DNA of 64,000 nt from Euphorbia lathyris (Eukaryota > Streptophyta > Magnoliopsida > Malpighiales > Euphorbiaceae), in assembly GCF_963576675.1 (NCBI RefSeq), contig NC_088911.1, positions 128,839,929 through 128,903,928 of the forward strand, read 5' to 3'. The number at the start of each line of letters is the position of its first letter. Positions within the stretch are counted from its first letter, which is position 1. Below are positions 20,708-30,791 of the stretch, piece after piece. Both the position numbers and the translations under genes were made by a program. The notes under the pieces were generated by a model. That model was not told where the DNA came from. It searched no databases and worked only from the letters and a program-made list of their open reading frames with translations.

Positions 20708-22156
20708 TGATAAGCCCGCAATATACCTAAATTAGCATGCATAAATGTATTCAATTTCATGTAAAATATATATTAATTATATTATTTTGTTAAGATTTTA
20801 CGTTGGTATTTGTTACTTATGTGCAAGGTGTTAATTATTTGGAAAAATCCAAATAGGAGCTAAAACGGAGCAAAAACGAGTAAGAAATCATGTTTTTAGT
20901 AAAAGACGCGTACGAGAATTCAGAAGCCGCGCCAGAGATTTTGGAATCAAAATAAGGAAGTGACACGAAGTGTCTGTCGCGACCGAGATTCCCATAATCT
21001 CGATCGCGACACGCTAACAGCAAGCCCAACAATGCGAGTTTCTTCCATTCCTCCTTGTTCCCTATGTCGCGATAGAGATTCCTGAAATCTCCACAGAGAC
21101 AGAAACTTTGCAAGACACATTTTACATGTGTTAATTTCCAAACAACACGTCTATTCATCCGGATAGAGGCGATTCTTCACCAACGGGTACGTCCCTTCAA
21201 ACACAACTTTTGGAACATTATAAATAGATGAAGAAATTCAGAATTAATGTTGTTCAGTTGTTCTAATTTATGTTAGTTATAGCTACACAAACTTGTTATA
21301 AAATCACAAGTTGTGTAAATAGTTTGAGATATAATATGTAGTTATTATAGTTGTCGCTTAGAGTTAGAGTTTTGTTCGAAGATGAGTTTACACTCTGTAG
21401 AAGACTCAGCGGTCTCTATTTCGAGGATTCAGCGAGAAGAACCAGCGACTGAAGCGCCCCAGGGTCTGACAAGCCTACGAAGTTTGAGGAAAGGATTGAC
21501 AACCCGGAACTCAAATTAGTTAAAATGCTATCAAAGCTTCTTCTTCTCTGTTAACTTGTGACGATTCACAATTCATTAATAAATTATCTTTTCAATACAA
21601 TTTATTTCTATTGTTGTTATTTTCGAGTCTAATCTAGCGATATTCTTAAAAGTAATAAACCGGTGTTTTCAATAAAAACATTTTTACACAAATTACATTT
21701 CAATGGAAACTTTGTTGAACACTTAAAAGAATTAGGATTTATGTTTGGTTTGATCGATAGGTTGACTTATCAAACATAGAACACCAATTTGATTAAGGTA
21801 GCAATCTATTCCGATCCATAAAGATTGTCTGCAGTTCAAAGCCCAGTAATTGAATTAATCGATAAATTGTTACATCTTAATAATCTGATCAAAGTTATAA
21901 GTTGCTTTCTTGCTTTGTATAAACAAGTCTTGAACTCTACTTTAACCTAAACATAATTTCTATAAATTGTAATCTTAACTATAACCAAAATTAGGATTAG
22001 AAACCATTTTAAACCATTAACGATTTCCTATAAACCTCGAGAAAACGAATATAATCGAGACAATAATTTCTAATCAAATTATCATACGTTCTCTGTGGGA
22101 TCGATATCTTTTTATTACTACAAGCGAAACCGTGCACTTGCGGAATTCGCCCAACA
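20708..22156 (+). repeat. 3' LTR of the host element (1,449 bp)
   Basis: It begins TGATAAGCCCGCAATATACC and ends GAATTCGCCCAACA. The last 75 bp are the reverse complement of the nested LTR's plus-strand start, including GCAAGTGCACGGTTTCGC, so it is the same family in opposite orientation and clearly older. It contains GC-rich dyads at about 20970-21012, where GTCGCGACCGAGATT pairs with AATCTCGATCGCGAC. Confidence 0.85.
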
Positions 22157-22201
22157 ACGTGTGAAGTGAATTAGAAGTTCCTAGGTTTTTTTTTTGCCTT
22201 G

Positions 22202-22239
22202 CCCACATGACGTGTGCCCCTAGTGACACGCCATGTGGG
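22202..22239. repeat. Short inverted repeat with ACGTG cores
   Basis: CCCACATGACGTGTG and TGACACGCCATGTGGG form an imperfect 15-16-bp stem. It lies just beyond the host element's 3' LTR. Confidence 0.6.
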
Positions 22240-22259
22240 AAGAATTCTCCATCAACAGT

Positions 22260-22525
22260 ACTCTTTTCCTTCAAACCTCTCTAGTAGGGCTATTGTTGAA
22301 TTTATTAATAAGGAGTGTGAGATTTCTCATCGCCACACCTATAAAGAAGGAAACATAAGTACAGATTGGCTAGTCAACTATGCGAGTTCTCTGCTCCTTG
22401 AAGTGTATATCCTCAAAGAGCCGAGTGCCGCCTCGGGAATTAATGAAGATTTTAGAGTAAGAGCCCGTGGACGTTTCCTTGTCCGGTTTTGTCTTGTGTA
22501 GTCTTGTAGCTTATAAAAAAAATAA
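22260..22525 (+). mobile_element. 3' fragment of a LINE (RNase H end)
   Basis: The frame at 22300-22500 contains HRHTYKEGNISTDWLVNYA, which resembles the end of plant LINE RNase H domains (HxYREGNxxADWLAN). A short A-rich stretch follows near 22516. The rest of the LINE is missing. Similarity is moderate. Confidence 0.5.
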
Positions 22526-23279
22526 AAGTAGTGTGAAAAGTGTATATAATATTGCAAAAATCAGTTTGCTTAATAAAAAAATAAAAGAAAAAATGATATT
22601 ATTTTCAAAGTTTGGGAACTAGATAATCAGTCAACTACTTTTAATCCCATTCCAAAAGAAAAAAAGAAAGAATGATTTCTCTTTATTTTAAATTCAAACA
22701 AATAAAAAATTATTATAATTTTATTAATATTATTATATTTTACAACGTTCAAAATCTAGTTTTAGATTGTCTTGCCTGTAGGCTGTTGCGGAATTAATAC
22801 TTTTCTATTTAAAAGAAAAAAAAGAAAAGGAAAACACGTCAACCATATATTTATACACTGTTCCTGTATGTAGCATTACGATTTTATGTTCTCCTAGTGG
22901 ATCCATACACGTGTCATACTACTACATTCTTTATTTTTTTAACACGTAGGCATTTTTTTCTATTATATAGAACATACGTGTCACCTACCGGGTTAATGAC
23001 TGAGCGTAAAAAAACACAATTTTCAAATGCGGATTACTAAATTTAGCCACAAATTCCTACATTTAACAGTATGAAAAGATGAAACTGTCCTTTCAATAAA
23101 TTCACTGATTTTCTCAAATTTTCAAATCCTTTCAAAAAATCCAAAACTCTCTAAAATCTAATCCGGACTAATTTGGTAAAGAAAAACATGGAAAAAGACT
23201 AATGATACGTAATTTCGTCGAAAATATGTTTTATTTGCGATTGGTTATAGTAGAATCGAATGATTTTAAAAAAATCATT
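22526..23279. other. AT-rich intergenic stretch
   Basis: No gene or repeat structure is recognised apart from short A/T runs. Confidence 0.4.
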
Positions 23280-23455
23280 TTTTCGGTGTCGGAGCATATG
23301 AACAATATGCCTCCACCTGTGGTAGGACGTGATGTTCATACGTCCCACTTGTGGTGGAGGCTAATATGCCTCACCACGTGGTGAGGCATGTTGCTTATAT
23401 GCCTCATATATGGTGACGCGTACCAGCCATATGCCTCACCACGTGGGAAATCTAC
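23280..23455. repeat. Palindromic array around CACGTG cores
   Basis: Four ATATGCCTC units occur within 160 bp. One forms a perfect 24-bp palindrome at 23366-23389 (core GCCTCACCACGTGGTGAGGC). An outer inverted repeat, GCCTCCACCTGTGGTAGGAC with GTCCCACTTGTGGTGGAGGC, lies at about 23310-23361. CACGTG is the plant G-box, but clustering here may simply reflect an old foldback element. Confidence 0.75.
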
Positions 23456-23619
23456 GCTAAGTATAACAACACCCTTTTCAAATCCCTACACTTAATAAAA
23501 TTTATTGTTCTCAATTAAAAAATAAAATAAATTTTGTTATTACTCATTGTTTTTAACAAATTAAGCATTACTTTATTTGTTTTTGTCATTAGATTAGATG
23601 ATAGAGTGAAAAAAATTAA

Positions 23620-24520
23620 GGGCTAATTACTAATCTAGTCTATTTGAAGGGGTCCATTAACATATTTGGCCCACTTTGTTTCTATCTCACCAAATTAGAC
23701 ACATTCATCCACTTTGGATAAGAATACCCTTATTTCAATTCACCTTCTTCCTTGGTATTGAGAGAGAAAAGACAGTGGTTTATAGAAAGAGAAAGAAGAG
23801 ATTATGTTTGTAGAGAGAGAAAAGATGGTGGTTTATAGAGAGAAGAGATTATATTTCGTTCAACCTTTGAAGAATTAGTGTCTGCAGAAGAGGATTAGGA
23901 TGGAAAACTCAAAAAATGAGAAAGGAAAAAAAATCTAACAATTGAACTGCTGTGATGTCGCATTTGTGACGAATTCGTTACAAATATAACAAGAGTTGTC
24001 GCATCTGCGACAAGAGTTGTTGTATTTGTGATGAAATGCGACAACTGTTATCACATTTATGACGAGATGCGACAACTGTTGTCGCATTTGTGACGAAATC
24101 GACAAATTTTGTCACAAATGCGACAACAATGGAGGAAAATGGATGAGAATAGAGGAAATTGAAACGATACCATTACAAATGAAGAAAGAGGCAAGACCAG
24201 CGAGAAAAGCAGACGTATAAGCTAAAAACATACCATTTCTACAAGAAATTGAACATAATACTTCAATAATCTCAAAATTCACTAACGATTGGTATCAGAA
24301 ATTGAAGAAGATGAACCGAAGAAGAAGTTGAAACGAAGCGGAAGAAGAAGCGGACGAAGAGGAAAGAAGAAAAAGCAGGAGCTGCAGATTGATTGATCGA
24401 ATAGAACTAAGGATAATTTTGTCCAAAATGGATGAAAGTGTCTAATTTGGTCAGATGGAAGCAAAGTGGATTTGATATGTAAATGGACCCCTTTAGTTGG
24501 ACTAGATTTATAATTTGCCC
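23620..24520. mobile_element. Non-autonomous Mutator-like element (901 bp)
   Basis: Inverted repeats of about 115 bp begin GGGCTAATTAC on the left and GGGCAAATTATAAATC on the complementary strand at the right. Both contain AGGGGTCCATTAACATAT-like and CCAAATTAGACAC segments. A perfect 9-bp duplication AAAAATTAA occurs at 23611-23619 and 24521-24529. No transposase or captured gene is recognised; the interior has short GTCGCA repeats. Confidence 0.9.
23945..24130. repeat. Degenerate GTCGCATTTGTGACGA repeats
   Basis: At least six copies of a TGTCGCATTTGTGACGA-like unit occur in both orientations (GTCGCA and TGCGAC), so the segment can form several overlapping stems. It lies inside the Mutator-like element. 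Confidence 0.75.
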
Positions 24521-24842
24521 AAAAATTAATCGAATGGTAAAAAAAAACAAAGTAATGTTTATTTTGTCAAAAATAAAGTAACCATAAAAAGATACATTTA
24601 CTCTTTATGTTTTTATTTAATTGAAATGTGTTGTGGCCATTAAATTTACCGTTCGTCACTCAATTTTACCTTTAGATGTTTAATGAGTTTTGATGTTGTA
24701 ATAGAAACACATGTATCAAATGGGAGTTTTAAAACATTGAGAACAACCAAATAAATTTAGTTATTTATCGTTAAATTTATACTTATTAAATTTAAGTTTT
24801 AAAATACTTTAAATATCCATCATAGGATTTTCATAAGTCTAG

Positions 24843-25199
24843 GGGTGAAGAAGCTTCTTGTTGAGTCAGATAACCAAGAAGCGGTTAAAATGATTTCTGA
24901 GGGCAATGCTATTTACCTGAATAGCCTGAACATAATTAAAGGCATTAGAAGGATTGGATCCTCCTTTGAGTCTATTAGTTTTGCGCACATTTATAGGGAA
25001 CAGAATCGCGTAGCGGACCGTCTTGCGATGGAAGGGCATTCTAGAATGTTGGGTCTATCTACTTTTTCTTCTCCTCCGGTCTTCATCTCTTCTTTGATCT
25101 TGGAGGATGTGGTGGGGGTCAGTTTTCCTAGGTTGATCCCGGGTTGCTCGGTTTTTTGTTTGTTTGCTTTTCTTTTCCTTTCCTACCAAAAAAAAAAAA
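24843..25199 (+). mobile_element. 5'-truncated LINE insertion with RNase H end
   Basis: The frame from 24845 encodes the last part of a LINE RNase H (LLVESDNQEAVKMI, HIYREQNRVADRLAMEGH). It is followed by a CCTTTCCTACC tail and an A run. An 8-bp duplication AAGTCTAG at 24835-24842 and 25198-25205 shows a clean insertion. Another 3' end of the same family is at 32154-32267. Confidence 0.85.
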
Positions 25200-26949
25200 G
25201 TCTAGATCTAACGGTGAATAACCAAATTTATTTGGTCATTAAAGTCCATGGGAACATTTATGGGAACTTTAATTGGCCATGCTAGGGAAACAAGCATGGA
25301 GATTCCTCACTAAGCCTAATTCTTTAGTTTTCCGTATCTTCAAAACCAGTTATTTTAAAAACTGTGACTTCCTTCATGCTCGTAAAGGTGTGAATCCCAA
25401 TTTCGCTTGGAGTAAATTTGGCAAGCTCAACCATTGCTAATTCGAGGTTATCTGCATCTGGTGGGTGATGAAAATAACATTAGAAGTGACAGAGATGTTT
25501 GGTTACTTAACAATCCTTATGAGTTACCTTCTACTGATATACATTTGTCCATTGCTAATGAGAATATCTACTATTTATTTGAAGTAGGCAGGAGGAAATG
25601 AAATTCTCAGATTATTAATGATATTTTTAACCAAAAAGATGTTAACAATATCCTCCGTATTTTCCTCTCTTTAAATGATAATTGTAATTGGAGGTACGAA
25701 CATCATGGAAATTATTCTGTTAAAAGTGGTTATAAGGTGATCTTTATTTGTATCGGAGTTATTGGAAGAACTTTTGGCGTCTCAAAATTCCACCAAAGGT
25801 GCATAATTTAATTTGGAGAATTTGTAAAGATGTAATCCATACAGCTAACAATTTAATTCGTCGATGGGTTGATATTGATCAGTTGTGTTGTTTATTCAAA
25901 AGAGAGTTAAAATCTAGCATTCATATTTTTTTTATATAAATGTCCTTTTGCTATAGCAATTTGGAACTGCTTTTCGCTTAGGATAATTTCAAATTTTAGT
26001 CGTTTGTTGCATGGTTGGAGTTTGTGTTTAATGTGTAAACTGAAGGGCAATGCTGTTTATGCGCCTCAATTGTGTGTGGTATTTGATATTGTAGGAATGG
26101 GGTGGTATGGAAGGGTCGGAGCGCTGACATTACTATTATCTTCCGTTTGACTTGTGTTGGACTTAAAGACTGGTAAAATGAGCAGTTAATGTCTGCATGA
26201 TGCTTGGTTTTCACAATGGAGACCCTATGAGTGCTATTTGGTCTAAACCTCCCTTGGTAAGCTCAAAGTAAACACATGCGCTTCAATTATTTCTTGATCA
26301 GGCTAGTTAGGCGTTAATATTGTGCTTAGAAACAACGTCGGTTGCTTCTGTGGTGCGTTTTCAAAATGTATTGCTGGAAACTTTTCGGTTAGGGAAGGTG
26401 AAACTATTGGCATTCAAGAGGCTCTTAGTTGGATCAAACCCAAGGGTTATGGTGGTGTGGAGGTGGAGTCAGATACGTTGTCAGTAGTTGAGCATATTTA
26501 TTGAACATACTTTTGTTCTTCTTATGGTTCAATTTATAGACGATTATAAAAGTTTTATTTCTAGGATCAATGACATTATAGGTCATTTTACGAATGAGAT
26601 GATTCATGCTTTAGCTATGTCTTCTTATTCATTGTCAGAATATGCACTATGCCATTTTCCCTTTCACATGACACAAGATACATGACATACATTTGTTTTC
26701 GTGTCGTCTGAATATTTTTCGTGATAGTATTTTAACTCTATGTCATCTGAAGGCGAAATAAAAAATGCGCTCGATTCTCAGATGACGTTACGATTACAGA
26801 AGCCTGTCATCCAAAAAAAAAACGCGCGTTTTTGTTAAATTTCACTTACTCATCAGATGACACCTGAAATAAATGACTGTCATTGTATACGGAAAACAAA
26901 AAAGCGAAAAACGAAATTTCACTTACGCGGGCCATATACCAAATTTAGG

Positions 26950-27649
26950 TGCTGGATGGTTTGACTGAAATTTCAGCTCGTATAAAAAACCTGTCTCTCA
27001 CCCAAAACCCCATTTTCTATGTTACGCAATCTTGATCCCCTCTCATCTCTCTTTATCTCCATGGTTGATTCATGCAATCAGAGTGAGCTCGAAAGACGGT
27101 ACTGGTAAGTATCTATTGATTTTCATTATTCCTTACTCTCTCTTTTCCTCATCCGATTTACTTTTGTGTATGTCGATTTCAGCATCTGGAATAAGGATCT
27201 ATTGATTTTCAGACCTATGATTTAAAGGGTTAGATCTCTTACTTAGATACTGATTTTATTGTATTCATTGTTAGATTCACCGCTGAAAAGCTTGTGTCTT
27301 TATCTTTTTTAACCTAGGGCAATACAGTGCCGGTTGCTGAAGATGTTTTGATTTCTTTTTATTTGAACATAATATTTGCAGGGATAGTAAGAATGCTACA
27401 TGCGAAGGCTGACTGAAGAGATTGTCAATCAGTTATTGCGTTTAGCATATGGGAAGATTTCTTTAACTTATTGAGTATATATTGTTGTTATGTTGGTTTA
27501 AATTGATTGGTTGCATGTATGATGTTGTTGTGGGTGGTGCTGCTGAGATAGGTTTGCAATATATCTTCCACTTGGCTTGTTATCTGAATGAGTATGTGTA
27601 TGTATATGAACATAGAACTCATTGATTTAGGAAACTAGCCTGATTTTGA

Positions 27650-27689
<40 letters not shown>

Positions 27690-28570
27690 ATGTGGGTTGG
27701 AATTGAACGATTACATATATGTATGATGTTGTGGGTGATGATGAAATGATTGGTATGAACTGATTGGTTAGATATAACTGGTTAGGAAGCTAGGACTCAT
27801 AGAGTTTATGTATGAATGATCATTACACATGTGGCTGATTACTCATACTCTAAAGCCTTGAATGTTCTTTGTGATTGGCAATACTCTTATGCTATGAATG
27901 TTCATTTAGTCAACCTAAATCTCCATTACTATGTATCATGTCACTTGGCTTGTTATGCTTATGGAAAAGTATTTAACATGTTGATGAAGTTGTATGATTC
28001 TAACAACACAAGTTTATGACTAAGCTTGTGGTGACAGTATCATACACTTCATCACCATGCTAACTTCATCATGAACTGTACAATCCAAGTGGCAGGTACA
28101 TAGTGGTGGCTTTAGGCAGGTACATAGTGATTCTAACAGCACAAGTTTATGACTAAGCTTGTTATAACATGTTAGGCATACTCTTAAAGCTGAAAATGTT
28201 ATGAATAAGTAAGGAATAGACATGCACGAATAAGTTGTCTACTTGATATTCTGTTTAGGAAGCTAGCTGATTAGGCATACTCTTAAAGCTGAAAATGATG
28301 AACTTGCTTGATTCCTTTCTACTTTAACATGAGTTATGCTGATGAGATAGGTTTATAATATATCTTCCACTTGGCTTGTTATCTGATTGAAACCATTCAG
28401 AATGGTGATGGATTTTCGATGCTATCAGCATAAGTTATGAACTTGTGGCTAGAGCATCGCAGACTTCATCACTCTGCTCACTTTTCAGCGAGTACAATCC
28501 AAGCGGCAAGTATATTGTAAAGGGTTATTTATGTGCATTGATATTAATGTTCATTTTGGCATGTAGATAT
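26950..28570 (+). other. CACTA interior, possible captured 5' exon
   Basis: A CT-rich stretch leads to an ATG at 27061 that opens a short frame (MVDSCNQSELERRY), ending at a good donor TG|GTAAGTATC near 27104. This looks like a 5' UTR plus first exon, but I find no convincing following exon. The rest is low-complexity TA- and TG-rich sequence with repeated ACTTGGCTTGTTAT segments. Confidence 0.3.
27649..27686. repeat. (TA)n microsatellite
   Basis: About 17 TA units following GAGTATATA inside the CACTA element. Confidence 0.95.
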
Positions 28571-28580
28571 GAATGTGTAT

Positions 28581-29335
28581 GTGTCTATGTATGAAGCATG
28601 TTGGCTTGTTTTATGTTCTCTTTAGGAAGTAGAACTGATTCAGTTTGTGTATGAATGTTCATTGGGCATGTAGCATGTTATGTGTCACTTGAATATACAT
28701 ATGTTTCATATCAATACAGGCATACTATTAAATAGACATGCACGAATAAGTTGTGTACTTGATATTCTGTTTAGGAAGGTAGCTGATCATGCATACTCTT
28801 AAAGCTGAAAATTATGAACTTTCCCGATTCCTTTCTATTTTAACATGAGTTATGCTGATGAGACATATGTTTCATGTCAATTTAGCATGTTATGTGTTAT
28901 GTGTCTATGTATGAAGCATGTTGGCTTGTTTTATGTTCTCTTTAGGAAGTAGAACTGATTCAGTTTATATATGAATGTTCATTGGGCATGTAGCATGTTA
29001 TGTGTCACTTGAATATACATATGTTTCATATCAATACAGGCATACTATTAATAGACATGCACGAATAAGTTGTCTACTTGATATTCTATTTAGGAAGGTA
29101 TCATGCATAATCTTAAAGCTGAAAATTATGAACTTGCCTGATTCCTTTATATTTTAACATGAGTTATGCTGATGAGACATATGTTTCATGTCAATTTAGC
29201 ATGTTATGTGTTATGTGTCTATGTATGAAGCATGTTGGCTTGTTTTATGTTCTCTTTAGGAAGTAGAACTGATTCAGGAATAGACATATGTTTCATATCA
29301 ATTTATCATGTTATGTGTTATTTGAATATACATAT
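28581..29335 (+). repeat. Tandem repeat of about 315-320 bp, 2.3 copies
   Basis: The segment GTGTCTATGTATGAAGCATG recurs at 28581, 28901 and 29215. In each case it is followed by TTGGCTTGTTTTATGTTCTC and AGGAAGTAGAACTGATTCAG. Copies differ by small indels. It is part of the CACTA interior. Confidence 0.85.
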
Positions 29336-29474
29336 GTTAGGAAGTAGAATTGATTCAATTTAATAGACATAAACGAATAAGTTGACTACTTGTTATATCA
29401 TGTTATGCGTCACTTGAATATACATATATATGTCTACTTGAATAAGTTGTCTAGTTTGTATTGCCTATCAAAAA

Positions 29475-30062
29475 AGGATAGCGTGCAAGGGGGGCATTAT
29501 GATGTGATGTGCGAATAGCATACAAGGGGGGGTGTGATGCGCGAATAGAAAGGAGAGTTGAATGCTAAAGAAACACTGGAGCTGGATGGATTGAGTAGAA
29601 TATTGGAGGAGCATGGAGCCAACATTGAAGATCAGATTGATTACAAGTAGATTTGTAATCAGTAATCATTCTGTTCTTCAAGAATAGCTCTATGCCCATC
29701 CAGTAGTCCACACCATCCAGCTCAGTGTTTCTTTGGCATCCAAATCTAATTTCTTCAAGAATGTGCAGATGGTAACCAAGGATATCTGGATGATGGGGAA
29801 CCATTAGAGTTAAATGGCATCGAATACTGGCGGGGCATGGAGCCAACATTGAAGATCAGATTGATTACCAAGTACATTTGTAATTAGTAATCATTATGTT
29901 CTTCAAGATTGGCTCTATGCCCATCCAGTAGTCCACACCATCCAACTCAATGGTTGCCCAACATCCAAATCTCCTTGCTATTCGCACATCACGCCCCCTT
30001 GTACGCTATTCGCATGTCACATCATAATGCCCCATAGCTTGCTATTTGCACATCATATATCC
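29475..30062. repeat. Large foldback in the CACTA interior overlapping the E2-like 3' end
   Basis: The left arm (29475-29556) and right arm (about 29975-30062) are imperfect reverse complements. They share GGGGCATTATGATGTGA, TGCGAATAGC and ACAAGGGGG segments. Between them lie two diverged copies (about 29561-29741 and 29820-29975) of a shorter hairpin. The right arm overlaps the last codons and stop of the minus-strand E2-like gene. Confidence 0.75.
29561..29741. other. Imperfect hairpin resembling a plant small-RNA precursor
   Basis: The two arms pair over about 80 nt with scattered mismatches. AAAGAAACACTG with CAGTGTTTCTTT forms the base, and ATTGATTACAA with TTGTAATCAGTAAT is near the loop. 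It is the length of a plant pre-microRNA, but I recognise no known microRNA. A second partial copy follows at about 29820. Confidence 0.4.
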
Positions 30063-30791
30063 CCTGCATGCTCTTCAGTCCATCTCCTAGCAGTTGCTAC
30101 ATAACCTGCACTGTTGCTGATGTATCGTTCAACAATTCGCTCTTGGCCAGGAAATGGCCCCTCAATGAAGGGCTCTACCAGCAGTCCATAAATATTCCAC
30201 AGCAGCTATAAAATGCATAGATAAATTAAATTAGACCCCAAACATGAGTAGATAAACTAGACCCCAAACATGAATAGATAAATTAGACCCCAAATGCATA
30301 GATTTATAGCATCATCTTACCGTGGTAATACTATGGGTAGGGCGATCAAGTAGCTGGGGTATAGAAACATGCCCCAAGGGACCGATATTAGGATGATAAA
30401 TTTTGGTCCTGAATATGACCTGCGAACAATAGTAATGACATGAGTGTATTTGCATATATATGAATTGATTTATGTGTGTTAACAAGTTTATGCATGTTCT
30501 TACAACTGGAGGTGTGGAAGGGAATTCAACAGGGAAGTCCATGTGGACTATGAATACACCTCCTTCATAAGGGGTGTTTGGAGGGCCCTTCATCACGGCA
30601 GTCCATTGCCGCCGGTCAGGACCTGCATATATATTGACAAGCCACCTGGGTGCCTCATATCGGAGTAGGGCAATCTGAAACTCAATATTACGATAGAGGT
30701 TCCTTATAAGTCTATCCATGCTCGATATAACTAGAGTAAGTATAGTGTTAGGTTGCCCTGGGTGACTCTTGAGAATTGTTAAACGCTTCAT
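30053..30791 (-). CDS. Ubiquitin-conjugating E2-like gene inside the CACTA element, catalytic Cys replaced
   Basis: Three exons can be joined without breaking the frame: 30791-30504 (96 codons), 30419-30321 (33 codons) and 30205-30053 (50 codons plus TGA), 179 residues in all. Introns have GTAAG donors and CAG/TAG acceptors, all phase 0. E2 enzymes carry activated ubiquitin as a thioester. The UBC fold is clear: WTAVMKGPPNTPYEGGVF (residues 63-80), FRTKIYHPNI with the HPN motif (99-108), and a C-terminal helix region ending ARRWTEEHAG. The position expected for the active-site cysteine reads G-H-V-S-I, with Ser115. It is therefore an E2 variant probably unable to form the normal thioester, or a captured gene copy. 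Splicing and expression are inferred. Confidence 0.72.

Larger units (their letters stand above)
6486..22156 (+). mobile_element. Older pol-less LTR element (LARD-like) hosting three insertions; 5' LTR outside the window
   Basis: Pieces at 6486-7974, 9311-10016 and 18432-20707 form one interrupted internal region, followed by a 3' LTR at 20708-22156. The leader near 6500-6560 matches, in inverted orientation, the leader of the nested element near 16230-16300. The ORF1-like coding piece stops at 10016 and resumes at 18432. No gag or pol motifs are seen, so it resembles a large retrotransposon derivative. The Athila/Tat-like element at its left cuts it in the leader, and its 5' LTR must lie beyond that insertion. 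Confidence 0.75.

Noticed and set aside
27061..27106. Plus-strand first exon with a good splice donor in the CACTA element
   Set aside because: Only 14-15 codons and no convincing downstream exon; kept as a low-confidence remark rather than a gene.
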